64,000 bases of DNA from Choristoneura fumiferana (Eukaryota; Arthropoda; Insecta; Lepidoptera; Tortricidae), in contig NC_133493.1 of the NCBI RefSeq assembly GCF_025370935.1, forward strand, positions 45,799 to 109,798, written 5' to 3'. Below, one piece after another: positions 1-11,147 of the stretch. Every line of letters begins with the position of its first letter. Positions within the stretch are counted from its first letter, which is position 1. A program made the position numbers and the translations under genes. The notes under the pieces are model-generated. The model was not told the DNA's origin, made no database searches, and saw only the letters and a list, made by a program, of their open reading frames with translations.

Positions 1-29
1 TCATTGAATTTCTATCTCATTAATATTCG

Positions 30-300
30 CAGGTGGTAGAACCTCGTGAAAGGCCCACCCGGTTTGCGACCACCATCTTGCTTGCTAATCCTGCCGTGAA
101 GCAGCAGTGCTTGCACTGTTGGTGTCGGCGTGGAGAGTAAGACAGCCGGTGAAATTACTGGCACGTGAGGTATCCCATCTTAGGACTCTTGGTTGGCAAC
201 GCGTCTGTAATACCCCTGGTGTTGCAGATCTTTATGGGCGGTGGTGATCTCTTACCATCAGGAGACCCAATTGATCGTTTGCCATCCAGTCAAAAAAAAA
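30..300 (+). mobile_element. 5'-truncated LINE 3' tail (GGCGGTGGTGATC family)
   Basis: This is the 3' end of a non-LTR retroelement common in Lepidoptera, ending in a run of A at 291-301. Recognisable blocks are GGTGGTAGAACC near 33, a TTGGTTGGCAACGCGTC block near 190, and GGGCGGTGGTGATCTC near 236. Related copies lie at 4283-4437 (reverse), about 6048-6122 (partial) and 51200-51388. No coding part is retained. It lies in the intron upstream of the first visible esterase exon. Confidence 0.7.
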
Positions 301-348
301 ACTATCTGTGAGATCTAGTATTTGCCTCTGTGAGTCTCCGTGTCACTA

Positions 349-440
349 CTTTTAACCGACTTCAAAAGAAGGAGGAGGTTATCAATTCGGTTGTATGTTT
401 CATATATATATTTTGTTGTATATGTTCTCCTTTACCTAAT
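349..440 (+). repeat. TTTTAACCGACTTCAAAA repeat fragment
   Basis: The segment begins TTTTTAACCGACTTCAAAAGA and continues GGAGGAGGTTATCAATTCGG, a block I recognise as a common lepidopteran interspersed repeat. A longer diverged copy starts at 2173. The rest of 301-674 is AT-rich intron or intergenic sequence in which I see nothing else. Confidence 0.5.
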
Positions 441-674
441 ACATAATTTCCTAACCGGTCCTATCCAGTGGGATGTCCACTGCCTTGGTCAATCAAGTAG
501 CTTCTTAGTTTGAAAACGCAACACAATTTGTAGCGTCGCTAGTTTCGCAGATATATCAAGATGGTATCTACTTAGATCCTTTGATGATCCAATTTAAGCT
601 CCGTACGAGTAATTTACTTGAAAACTGCACTTATCAAATTTGTTCTTTTATTATACTTTGACCTTGGTTTTCAG

Positions 675-3600
675 TTCGCGCAAGCTCCCGATTATCTTTT
701 CATCCACCCGGGCGGCTTCTACTCCATGACCGGCCGCAGCGACCTCTTCGGGCCGCACTACTTGCTCGACCACGACGTCGTGCTCGTCACCATCAACTAC
801 CGCCTCGCCTCGCTTGGTAACTATTACCTTTTCAATTGCAATTAACTCCATAATATCTACTGACTTGAGATCCAGAATTGTTATTTCGCCGTCAGATTCA
901 TATTACTAGATTCAACAGAGGTAAATTTTCCGTTGTATACTTCGACTATGCCACTGACATCGTCAGGTTTCCTGAGCACCGGCGACGCGGTGGCCCCCGG
1001 CAACAACGGCTTCAAGGACCAGGTGTCGGCGCTGCGCTGGCTGCGGCGCAACGCGGCGGCCTTCGGCGGCGACCCCCAACAGGTCACCATCGCCGGCTGC
1101 AGCGCTGGCTCCATCAGCGTTTTACTGCATATGGTTTCGGACATGTCCAAAGGTAATTCCAGTTATAGTCCACGCAGGGTCAGAGGGAGATGGAGGGTCA
1201 GAGCATTTACGACCCTCTCTCTCTTGCTTTAGCATATCAGGCCACTGCGGTGCAACGTGGTTAAAATCCGCGATCAAAAGGACGCACGCTTAACGGCAAA
1301 CTCCGGAATGTTTACCTAGTAGCTTTTACTCCCTCTGACTGAGAAGTGCTGAAGAATAAGCTACATTATTTTCTCATTATGACTTCTTCAGGTCGGAAGA
1401 TGCCGAGAAAGAAGTTATCAAATGGAGTCCAGATTTTAGGTTGTAAGGCTGTACCGAAAGAAATATCAAAGGTGATGCACGGTTTCATCGTTTAGGGTTC
1501 ACATTCACGGTTTAGGGTTGACAAGTAATTCCATGAATAAATTCCATAAAGCACAAGACCGGTCTGAGTGGAGAGCCTTGGGGGAGGTCAATGTCCAGCA
1601 GTGAACGTCTTTTGGCTGACGTGAAGTAATTCCATAGATTTGACCATGGATAAGCAGTTAACTCAGAGCTGTAATGGTGCTGCCAGTTCTATTTTGCGCA
1701 AGCCAGCCTAAGAGGGTTGGAGGCCTACTTTCCCCTTGCATTCACATTTATTTTTCTAACTTCCAATCAAGTCCCGACCGACTACAGTTTCCCGGTTAGT
1801 GTAGGTGTCTGATCTTTATTACTGTTAACTTACTTTCAATACAACTATATAATCCTTGTACTCCAGGTCTATTCCACCGTGGCATAGCGATGTCCGCCTC
1901 CCGCTGGGCAAGGCGCCGCTACCAAACCACCAGCTGGACCTGGCACAGAAGCAGGCGCGTATCCTGAACTGCCGACCAACTCCTCGCGCGCTATAGTCGA
2001 CTGCCTCAAAACAAAGACCTGGCAGGAGATGGGGAACTCGCTGCTTGGATTCTGGGATGTAAGTGTCATTAGAAACGTTAATTAAGGCTACAAAGTCCAC
2101 AGTACATTGGTGCTTGAAACGTGTCAATCTTTAAAAACAGACTTGTTACACCTTGTTGCCTGTATATTACTTTTTAACCGACTTTAAAAATAGAAGGTTA
2201 CCTATTCGGTTATGTATTTTTTTTTGTTGTTACCTCAGAACTCGTTATTTATGAACCGATTTGAAATTTTTTTTTCGTTCGTTCGGGCTTATAAATTAGG
2301 TCCCATAGGCACTAAATCAGGATCTAATGATTGGATCCTGAGAAATCGAGGGAACTCTTCGAATATTGTAGGCAAGGCACACCTTTGGTACTTTGGATTT
2401 TTTAGTTGGTGAAGTGGAATTGATGATGAAGAGCACATTTGACCAACGGAGCTACTACTCAATAACAAGTACTTCACGGGTTGAATTTCAATTACTTAAA
2501 CATAGTTGTTAAGCAATTTATGCTGGTCGTAATGGATTATGGTGAGATAGAGCGGGTGGTAAAGCACCGGACTCCTCAATAATGAACGTCTCTGCATCCG
2601 AAAAAGCAATCTTTCGTAAAATGAGACGAGCAGGTGTCATTAAACTATTGTACTTAAATACATTGATGTAAAAAAATATAACAAAAAATTGGACACTAGA
2701 AAAACCATGAAAATAACTTTCTACCAGTCTGAAGTTGGTGCCTCAGCACGAGCCAGCAGGAGTGATTTAAGCCCAATATATAGTGTATAAGTGCGGTAGA
2801 CAACTATATGTCCACTCCTACTGGCTCGTGCTGAGGCACCGACTTCAGACTGATAGAAATTATTTTCATGGCTTTTTGTAGTTAGTTCAATTTAATGTTT
2901 TAATTTTTTTGAAACACAATGACACGGTATGATTCCTCTTTCCAGCAATTCGGCTTTGACCCCATCGGGCTGTGGACACCAGTGTTGGAGCCAGATGTGG
3001 GCCAGCCGCGCTTCCTGGCCGTGCAGCCCGCGGAAGCGATACGCGCGCGACGCATCCACTCCGTGCCGCTGCTCGTCAGCCAGACCGAAGACGAGTTCTT
3101 CTGGAAGGCTTTCAGTAAGTCACCGCCATGAAAAAATATCGGGAAAGTGCGTGGGAGCGTAACAATGACATATTTTAGGTACGTAATGTAATATCGTTCT
3201 TAGGAGGTAAGACTATAGATTAATACAAACCATCCTCACTACTCCTAGGAAGGGGATTGTTTTTATATGGACCTCCACAAACTGACGCCTATTTCGGTCA
3301 ATTATTATCTAAGTACCATAGGTGTTAATAAATGCCAGTCTCATCTTGCATACATACATGTTAACTATTGCCACGATACATTTCGACAATATCATCAGCT
3401 CGCATTTTGCCAGCAAGACTTTGGAGCCGAAAAGTAGATGATACGTTGACGAACTGATCTAGCAGGTACCCGAGTATTTGACGTTTCCCCTAATCTAATT
3501 TCGACCTGCAAATTACATTGCGAGCCCGTAAAGCGAACGATTTGAAGTGGTTAATCAAGCGCCGTTTTGTAATACAGCTTAGGGAAACGAGCTTGTATGA

Positions 3601-6350
3601 TTTTATTTTCCCAGGTGTGACCAGGAACAAACGCTTCGGGACCGCATGAATGCTGAATGGGAGACAATCGCACCCATTTCATTCGACCTGCCGAAGACAA
3701 CGCGGCAGCTGCCAGCCGCCGCCTCAAAGAAGCGTATCTGGGGGGAAGGACGTCACCGACACGCCAGAGAGCGAGAGCGCCCTGGGCAAGCTGTACGGTG
3801 ACAGCGTGATCGGGTTCAACACCCACAGGTACCAACTATATATACAAAAGACTCAGGACCGACTTTCTCTATAGGTACTAATAATACTCTTTGGGGCCGA
3901 CCATCGCCAGCTCATCAGCGAGAGGCGCAAAAACCTTGCAACAAGGATCTAAAAAATTGATAACTAATTCTGAGAGAGGACGCGCTGATACGGGGGTGGG
4001 GGAGGACTGAAGGGTACAAATCGTAGGCCACCGCGATAATGCACATCAAGAATTATGACACCAACGCGGTTAGAAAGAAAGATATACTTATCTTAATGTG
4101 ATCTACGACTACGTCAAAAGCTGGCATGCCCGCACACTGGTGAAGCTTAGAGCAGTTACGTACGTAGAACTATTTGTAAGGCAGTTTGCGCACTAGATCC
4201 GATTTCACCGTACAAAGAAATAGTTCTAAGTATGTAGCATATTTTCACGGATTCGGATCGGATTCTTTGTTTATTTATTTTATTCGACTGGATGGCAAAC
4301 GAGCAAGTGGGTCTCCTGGTGGTAAGAGATCACCACCGCCCATAGACACCTGCAACACCAGGGGGATTGCAGATGCGTTGCCAACCTAGAGGTCTAAGAT
4401 GAGATACCTCAAGTGCCAGTAATTTCACCGGCAGGGATTCTGGTCGTTGTAGTGCGAGACTATCTGTTTGCGAACCTTCGATTCAATATTTGCTAGCGAC
4501 TCTTTCACGCAAAACATAATTCGAATTTTGGGTGACACATCGGATACTTTGCTCCTTATTTTCTCCGGGATAGCAATACTCGTAAATATGGTTTCGTCTA
4601 CACCTTGATAGACGTTAATAAATAATGTTCCCTTTTTCAGGATGGCCAACCTGATGTGCCGATACTCGGCGCACCCGGTGTGGTACAGCGAATTCAGCTA
4701 CATCGGCAACAACAGCTTCCACGAGGACCCTCGCACCGGGAAACCCGAGGGTAAGTTATTCAGAAGAATAAAGGGGACTCAGAATTTGGCCGCCTAGACC
4801 CTGTGATTCCAACATTAACAGCTACCGCCTTCTCAGCTCATCGCATCAGCTCTACGCCACTCTTAAGAGATCCCGTGCTTCTCTTTAATCAGATCGATGC
4901 TTTAAAGCGTTGCCTTGCCATTCTCTTGCCGTTCGGGACGGTTCACTAATGTCTAATGTTTCACAAATGTTTCATTTGGCCAAATGCATTTTATTCTGAA
5001 ACTGTAAATGATTCAGGATTTTTATAAAAGTAACCTAACCAAACCTATAGGATTCTACAAAGGGGGTGTCTTGCAATAATTTCTGAATAGTTCTTAGTTT
5101 TACAATAAAATTTATTTGGCAACATAAAACATTTGTGAAGCGAATTATTATAATAAAAAAAAACTGTTTGCCGAAATGAAAGGATAAGGAACTTCCGGAG
5201 TATTTGATTAAGCTGTCAGCTCTGCTCCTTCGCGAAGAAGTGCTAAGTCAACGATGAAATTGGCATCATCATAGCGTCCTTCTGCTGATCTCTGAAAGAG
5301 TGGTTGTTTCCGCAGGCGCTGCTCACCACGACGACTTGATCTACCTGTTCTCTATGAGCTACTTCCGCCCCCCCATCCACGCGAAGTCCCCGCCCCCGCC
5401 CGCGCCGCAGGACGCAACCATAGTGGACCGTATGACCGCTATCTGGTACAACTTCGCTACATACGGGTAAGTAACTATCCCAAATGTAACCACATACGAG
5501 TAAGTAAGAAGTCAGGTGCATTTCATAATACTTTCAGAGTCATGCATTAGGATTATTCGCGGTAGTTCCTTAACTTGGACCTGGAACTACTAAAATCCGA
5601 TTGGTTGCAGAAATCTCCCTTAGCGTCGAAATCCGAGGTCAGCTCAACAGGAGTATCCTTTGGCATGCTAAAAAAATTCCTCTTGCTGAGCTGCCCGTCT
5701 GCAGCTCGCCCTCTCTCCCGTAAGCCATCTGAGGTTTACAGCAAAGTCGCGGTTTGAAAAAAAACTTGGACCTAATGTATTTTTTTTTCGCACCAGATCG
5801 TTTACAAGTGAGGATTTATCTTATAAAAAAACATTAGTTATTGACTGCAGCCAGGTTGCACTAATGTACCTCGCGTCATTCTTTTTATCCTCACCACCTT
5901 GTTGGTAGTCTAACAACTTCAGCCTTCAGCAAAACTTTTCCCACGCACAACAAAAATGGAATCAGCTTCCTGAATGGGACAGCATTCCCGGAGCGATCTT
6001 AGGTTCTTTAAAAATTTAGTCTCTCAAAGGGCCTGCACTGCATCTATGACATCCCTCGTGTTACGGATGGATATCCATGGGCGGTGATGATTGCTTTCCA
6101 TCAGCTAAACGATCTTCTTTTTAGTTACATAAAAAATAAGGAACTCCAGAATATTCCACTTGCTCTGACCATGTTTACTTGCAGAGACCCGAACCCGCGC
6201 GACGGCGCGGAACCGGCCGGCCTGTCGTGGCCCACTATGACCCCCCACGACAGGAAGTATCTTCGCGTCGACAAGCAGTTCTCCGTCCATGAGAAACTGC
6301 ACGAGAAGCGGCTGCAAGTGTGGGAGGAACTGTACCCGATGCAGTATTAG
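675..6350 (+). CDS. Carboxylesterase (type-B / CCE family), 5'-incomplete, frameshifted
   Basis: This encodes an alpha/beta-hydrolase that would cleave carboxyl esters. Eight exons are visible: 675-816, 967-1152, 1867-2058, 2946-3114, 3615-3828, 4641-4750, 5316-5466 and 6185-6350 (stop TAG). All have AG/GT borders, and the phases match if five lost bases are allowed for. Exon 1 has the oxyanion-hole block FIHPGGFYS. Exon 2 has the nucleophile elbow GCSAGS (serine of the triad). Exon 4 has the acidic residue in TEDEFFW, where the family usually has Glu-Gly. Exon 7 has the catalytic His in AAHHDDLIYLF. About 100 N-terminal residues, including any signal peptide, lie upstream of the window. Exon 3 (near 1900 and 1972) and exon 5 (near 3619, 3695 and 3745) each read through only if single bases are restored, so as written the gene is not translatable past exon 3. 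This may be a young pseudogene or an assembly fault. The GCSAG motif argues against juvenile hormone esterase (GQSAG). The C-terminus ends YPMQY with no ER retention signal. Confidence 0.88.
1570..1624 (+). repeat. LINE 3' fragment (GTCCAGCAGTGGACGTC family)
   Basis: The block GGGGGAGGTCAATGTCCAGC matches the 3' untranslated end of the LINE whose coding relic is at 16071-16340. It lies in esterase intron 2. The rest of that intron (1153-1866) shows nothing else. Confidence 0.5.
2173..2480 (+). repeat. TTTTAACCGACTTTAAAA repeat, longer copy
   Basis: The segment begins TTTTTAACCGACTTTAAAAA and includes the conserved block GGATCCTGAGAAATCGAGGG around 2334. It is the same family as 349-440 and lies in esterase intron 3. 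No open reading frame of substance is present. Confidence 0.5.
2695..2882. mobile_element. MITE with ~70-bp inverted arms
   Basis: The left arm (2695-2765) and right arm (2812-2882) are near-perfect reverse complements. Both include CCATGAAAATAA, CAGTCTGAAG and TGCCTCAGCACGAGCC. The spacer is about 45 bp. It would fold into one long hairpin in the esterase pre-mRNA (intron 3). I do not recognise the family; the structure itself is clear. Confidence 0.8.
4283..4437 (-). mobile_element. LINE 3' tail, reverse orientation
   Basis: Reverse complement of the 30-300 family, with GATCACCACCGCCCATAGAC at about 4329 and TTGCCAACCTAGAGGTCTAA just after. It lies in esterase intron 5, which otherwise shows nothing. 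Confidence 0.65.
6048..6122 (+). repeat. Fragment of the LINE-tail family
   Basis: The block ATCCATGGGCGGTGATGATTG followed by CCATCAGCTAAACGATC matches the end of the 30-300 family with divergence. It lies in the last esterase intron, about 60 bp before exon 8. The rest of 5467-6184 is AT-rich intron. Confidence 0.45.
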
Positions 6351-6803
6351 ATGGAGAGCCAGAGCATAGCACAACTAGGGACCTACGCTAGCTGGCGCGC
6401 CGGCATGCAGGATTATTTTCAGAAGCGTGCATTGCATTGCATCTGTATTAGGGTCTCTATATAGGGAGGTGCATTTATAGGTCTCTGTTCCTTCGTCTTG
6501 TTTTACATATTTTCTCTTAGGCCAGGGGGTGCAAGTGCTGCTCATACTATTAACAGGCGGCCCCCCGCTCCGTGCGAACCGCGTCCGCTAGCGTAGACCC
6601 TGACTCCTACTACAACTTGGTGTGATGGGTGGCAAACGAATTTTCTGTGAGACCCTGTTTACATTAATATAGTAAAATCGTTCCAATAGCGATACATTGT
6701 GGTGGCCACAATCCTAACGAGTCCGATACCCTATACATCCGTCATTTTTTTATAAAAAAGTAAAAAAATGTATTTTGTTTGTAATTATTTATTTTAGTTT
6801 ATT

Positions 6804-6993
6804 TTGAAAAAATGACTTTCTGCCAAGTTTCTTGCGGCGCATTCTTCTTGGTAATGATGGTCTTTCCGAAAGCGCTGGTAGTTTAAAAAAGTGATATGTA
6901 TAAGAGCCCTTTGCGGCTTTGAGTATTTATCTAGATGAATACTCAAAGCTTTGCGGCCTACTTGCAGAATAAGTTTTGAGTTTTAATTTTTGA
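6804..6993 (+). mobile_element. LINE 3' tail (TTTCTTGCGGCGCATTC family)
   Basis: A non-LTR element 3' end with AATGACTTTCTGCCAAG, TTTCTTGCGGCGCATTCTTC and GAAAGCGCTGGTAGTTTAAA. It is a sister of the copies at 41812-41960, 52077-52652 and 54715-54855. An internal palindrome (6911-6951, CTTTGAGTATT...AATACTCAAAG) is inserted between its usual TTTGCGGC and CTACTTGC blocks. It lies 450 bp beyond the esterase stop. Confidence 0.7.
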
Positions 6994-7056
6994 TTCGATT
7001 GAGCACCGAAGTGCCCTCTAATACTTACTTCGTTTTTTTAGCATTAGAAAGAAAGT

Positions 7057-7630
7057 AAGCGAACTTGACGTATCTTTTTATTGAAAAACACTTTTAAATA
7101 AGTCACAGCAAATATGAACAATTAGCAAGGACATTATGATCATTTACATGCTTTATTTATATATAATAGAATATTCACAACACAAGATACAATAATGATG
7201 GAAACAATATATTAATTTAAACCTTATAAACAAGACTATACTGCATAACCATCCTGTAAATTCTTCAGCCACGGGTGACCTGCCACGCACTCTTTCGGCA
7301 ATCTCCCTGGATAATAAGCTGAGAACTCGTACTTGGAGTTTTCATCTGCCAGGTAACACAAGTTCTCCTGAGGTCTCTATCAGCCGGGACGCATGCCCAT
7401 CGCAAGGCCTTGGTTTCTTGTCACGACCAGGAACCCTTTATCCACTGCGAGCGCCCAAACTTAATAGTTTTTATTAAAAGAGAAGAGATTTGGCGGCTTT
7501 TGAAAACTTGGGCCTAGTCAGCTGCTGCAAGGACATTGTGATTTACATGCTTTTGGTAAAACAAGTAATAGTTAATTTCTGTTTTATTAAAAACGTTTTT
7601 CAATAAAAATAATCGTCAAGTTTGTTTACC
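7057..7630. mobile_element. TIR element, ~575 bp
   Basis: The ends match as inverted repeats: left GAACTTGACGTATC with TTTTTATTGAAAAACACTTTT, and right the reverse complement with AAACTTGACGATTA. The block CAAGGACATT(A/G)TGAT plus TTTACATGCTTT occurs twice in the same orientation (about 7120 and 7530). No ORF is present; probably a non-autonomous DNA transposon. Confidence 0.5.
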
Positions 7631-8504
7631 CTTTTCTTGATGCAAAAAAAAACTATTGAATAATTTTACTGGAATGATGTAAACAGGTACTGATGAAGCC
7701 ACGACTGGGAGCCAACGGGCGGAGCAGTTAGCGTTTTTTGTACTAATTACGTGTGCTGCCAGGGTGACCACTGTGCAGCACGCAGCACGCAGCACGCGTC
7801 TCGGGCGAGCAGTGCACTGCCCGCTGACCGTTTCTACTTGTTTAATTTTTCTAAAATAATGTGCCTTTATAAATGTGTGCCTATTTAAGTAAGGTGATAC
7901 AAATGATTAAAGTAAATTTATTTATAATGAAAATGTTTTTTTTGTTAACCTCCTTCTATAGCGGAATTGGAAAATACTACAATGGAAAAGCCGGACACCC
8001 CGGAATACCTTTTATTGCAATCTATGCCTTCACTCATTGTCTTTAAGTTCAAATTTTTATGTGGATTTCGATGCATTGCATAAGGCTTATTTTTAAAATC
8101 ACAGTTCAATTGTTAAAGAAATGGCATTTCATGGGCCAGGGCGCATGCGTGCTGGCGGTGCTGGTATTTGCTACTCTTCATCCCCTGACTGTAGTGATGG
8201 GAAATAAATAATATCTTATATTATAAATATCGATGTTCTCGACGTGGTGACTTATCGGTTAGGTTAAGTAGGTACATACCCAATAATATTTTTTTTATAA
8301 TAAGTAATAATAATAAAAATCTTTATTCAATAAGACAAAATAAGTTGTTTGCGATAAAACAAAATGTTTTCCTCTCGATTTCATTATTTTTTGATTTCAT
8401 GATGACTAACACTGAAGAAAATAACACATCATTAAAATGATTACATACAACGTAGCTGTTATCATTATCACGCATCTCTTACCACAAACATAAAGTAGGT
8501 ACCT

Positions 8505-8705
8505 ACCAATCCCACTAATATTATAAATGTGAATGTTTGTAAGTCTGTTTTTTGTTTGCTATCTCTTCACGTCTAAACCGCTGAACCAATTTAGATGAAA
8601 TTCGGTAGGTATACAGATAGATTGCGTCCCGGAAAAGAACAAAAGGTAGATTTCATCCCGCAAAATTTCATAGTTCCCGTGGAATAGAGATAAACGAATA
8701 TTAGG
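8505..8705 (-). repeat. 'GCCCGCGGCTTCGCC' family, diverged
   Basis: The block CCAATCCCACTAATATTATA at the start, then GTCTAAACCGCTGAACCAAT and ATTTCATAGTTCCCGTGGAA, is the reverse complement of the family at 60133-60358. It is noncoding. Between 7631 and 8504 the DNA is AT-rich and I see nothing else apart from a short GCAGCAC microsatellite near 7775. Confidence 0.55.
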
Positions 8706-9452
8706 CTTACGGAGTCGCGTGCAGCATTTGGACATAGTGCCCTGGAAGGAAGCTACAGTACTTTCATTGATGCGTGGTGCGGGTGACAGCAGTCAATATT
8801 ACAAGACTTGAGTCAAAGTGTCGAAGCTTGAGTCGGTAAAACTAATAATTTAAAATCTTAATCATAATTACTGTCATCATTAATGCGATTATTACTGGCT
8901 ATTATTTGCCACTTAAGTAAAGCTAAACGAAGTTTGCAAGAATATTCGTTACTTACCAATTAATAACTACAGATATAACTCAAGATCCATTAAGTCCTAT
9001 CACTAAACGTTACGTTACATGCATATTACATTTCTTCACATAATTGTGCTTTGTATTTAATGAATTGATTATAAAATCTGATAAGTAGCTTAAGTTTATT
9101 ACGTAAGTACCTATAACATGGTTTTTTATATTTATATTACTATATTTTGTACCCATTATTACAATAAATATATTATGATTATTATTATATTGAAATATTT
9201 TACGCCAGTCATATACAGGCTACAACTGAAATATACTTCCATATATGTAGAACGCAGAAACTTTTTTCGAGTAAAACGAAACGTGCATAAAGTGTCACCC
9301 GCACCATGCTAGAATTTAAGTAATGTAGTCTATATATTAAGACTTTCAAAAAATTAAACCCCTGTACTAATTGACTTCTTTTAATTAATTATAAAACATT
9401 CAAAATTACAATCCCAAACCGTATGCATGCATGACATGCTTTTGACAAGTCT

Positions 9453-10101
9453 TTTTTAGGGTTCCGGAGCCAAAATGGCAAAAACGGAACCCTTACAGTT
9501 TCGTCAAGTCCGTCTGTCTGTCTGTCCGTCCGTCCGTATGTCACAGGCATTTTACTCGAAAAGTACAAGATGTACAAGATGCAGATGTCTTGTCAAAGCC
9601 GCTATTTAGTTTTGTAGTTAAATTACCAAAATAAATATTTATAGGGGGGGAACTCCATACACGTAACAGAACTCGAAAAAATATTTTTTAACACATCAAC
9701 GTGTGGCATATAGGTCGACCGCTCTTTTGAAAAGATAGTAAGGTTTCTCAAAAACTTTTTTGATTAAGTTAAGATTTCCGGAAATAATCGCTCCCAAAGT
9801 AGCAAAAATTGTGCCCAAAAAATATGCAAAAAAATATTGAAAGGTAACGCTTAATAAATACTTTCAACGAAAATTGGTTTCCACATAATCGGATATAATG
9901 TTTTTGAGTTATTGCCGAAAAACTGCGCTTCTCAACAAAAGGACGTAAGTGCCGTGAAGATACGCTCTTTTTTCTGGTAGTAGATTTTAAGACTGTAGTA
10001 GGTGTTTTAATTGCGCACATAATATTACCTACTTGATTTTTTTCGTAATGGCTACGGAACCCTATCTTGGGCGTGTCCGACACGCTCTTGGCCGTTTTTT
10101 T
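9453..10101. mobile_element. 'GGTTCCGTAGCC' element, near full length
   Basis: The left end TAGGGTTCCGGAGCC is followed by AAAATGGCAAAAACGGAACC and a TCTGTCTGTCCGTCC block. The right end is GGCTACGGAACCCTATC, then GTGTCCGACACGCTCTTGGCC. Comparable copies are at 43272-44054 and 63345-63995. No coding capacity is seen. It is a very common lepidopteran repeat of uncertain class, probably a non-autonomous DNA transposon. Confidence 0.65.
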
Positions 10102-11147
10102 ATTTTGCTACTTCCATAGACATCCTTCACATCCTACATTATATAAAACAATACATACGAATATTCAAGATGAGAACGTTTTCTATTGCAATCATCTGAC
10201 AATTGCAATAAAAAATAAAGTCTGCAGCTGTCGTAAACTGCTGGTTTTAATACAACAAAGTACCTAGAACACGTTGACAAAAAGAGAAAAGAAATGCGGA
10301 GCTGGGAATCGAACTCGAATCTTCGTCAGTCCGGGCATACCTATATGCTGTACAAGTAGGTACTTCTACAACCACTTCTACTTCACTGCAAAATTTCAAA
10401 ATGGCAATATGATCTGGAAACAAAACACCTTTTCTCCCTTAACACTATACTTACCCCCTCTTTTTTCAGATGTCGTGTATCGACATCATAAGCTTACACA
10501 AATATTCAATCTTACGCCCTTTACAATATGGTATAAGTTTGTTAAAAGTATGATTCGCTTTCAACTTAATCCTTCATAAATTAATAAGGTTCGTATATAA
10601 AACGATAGAATTCAAGAACAGGTAAAACATGCAATGCAATTTTTTGTCGACAAGAACGTCGATTCCGACATAGGACATCACTATAGGCCTCCCTTGCCGC
10701 CCGGCGGAGACGGCCATGACACTCTTGACAGCCGTACCGTACTCACTCCTCGCTCGCCGTAACCAAACAAAACAACTTCTGCCACAAAAAAAACTCTAAA
10801 TTACTGGCAAGAGCCTGAATATTCATGTAAGTAAACCTCATTTCATCATGCATATCATTTTCATTATATTTCAAAGGAATAACTAAACTCAATTAAAGAA
10901 AATGTCAGTCCAATAGCGAACAAGCAATTGTCAAATAAACACTTTATATTATACAGATCATTTGTCAAACATACGTTCACAATCACAAACCATTCACACG
11001 AAAATAAGATTAAATTGGTGCGACATTTTAACCTTGAGGCCTCGAGGCTGCTAGTGAATGATATTGTGTGATTAAATAGTAGTTTTGTTGTTGTGCACAG
11101 CTGACGTTTTGGCTTGGCGGCCATATTTTATTCAAGCTGGCGAAGGC
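10102..11147. other. Intergenic stretch, mostly featureless
   Basis: AT-rich DNA between the repeat block and the HD-like gene. At 10296-10320 the reverse strand has GTTCGATTCCC, an RNA polymerase III B-box-like string, so a degraded SINE may be present. Around 10660-10700 the block GACATAGGACATCACTATAG then GGCCTCCC resembles a LINE 3' end. The last 150 bp before 11148 should hold the promoter of the HD-like gene; a GCGGCCATATTTT string lies at 11118, but I cannot define a promoter. Confidence 0.3.

Noticed and set aside
2695..2882. A microRNA precursor
   Set aside because: The hairpin is too long and perfect and fits a MITE better; no evidence of processing.
9118..9312. A small ORF (MVFYIYITIFCTHYY...)
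   Set aside because: Chance ORF in AT-rich DNA with no codon bias or context.
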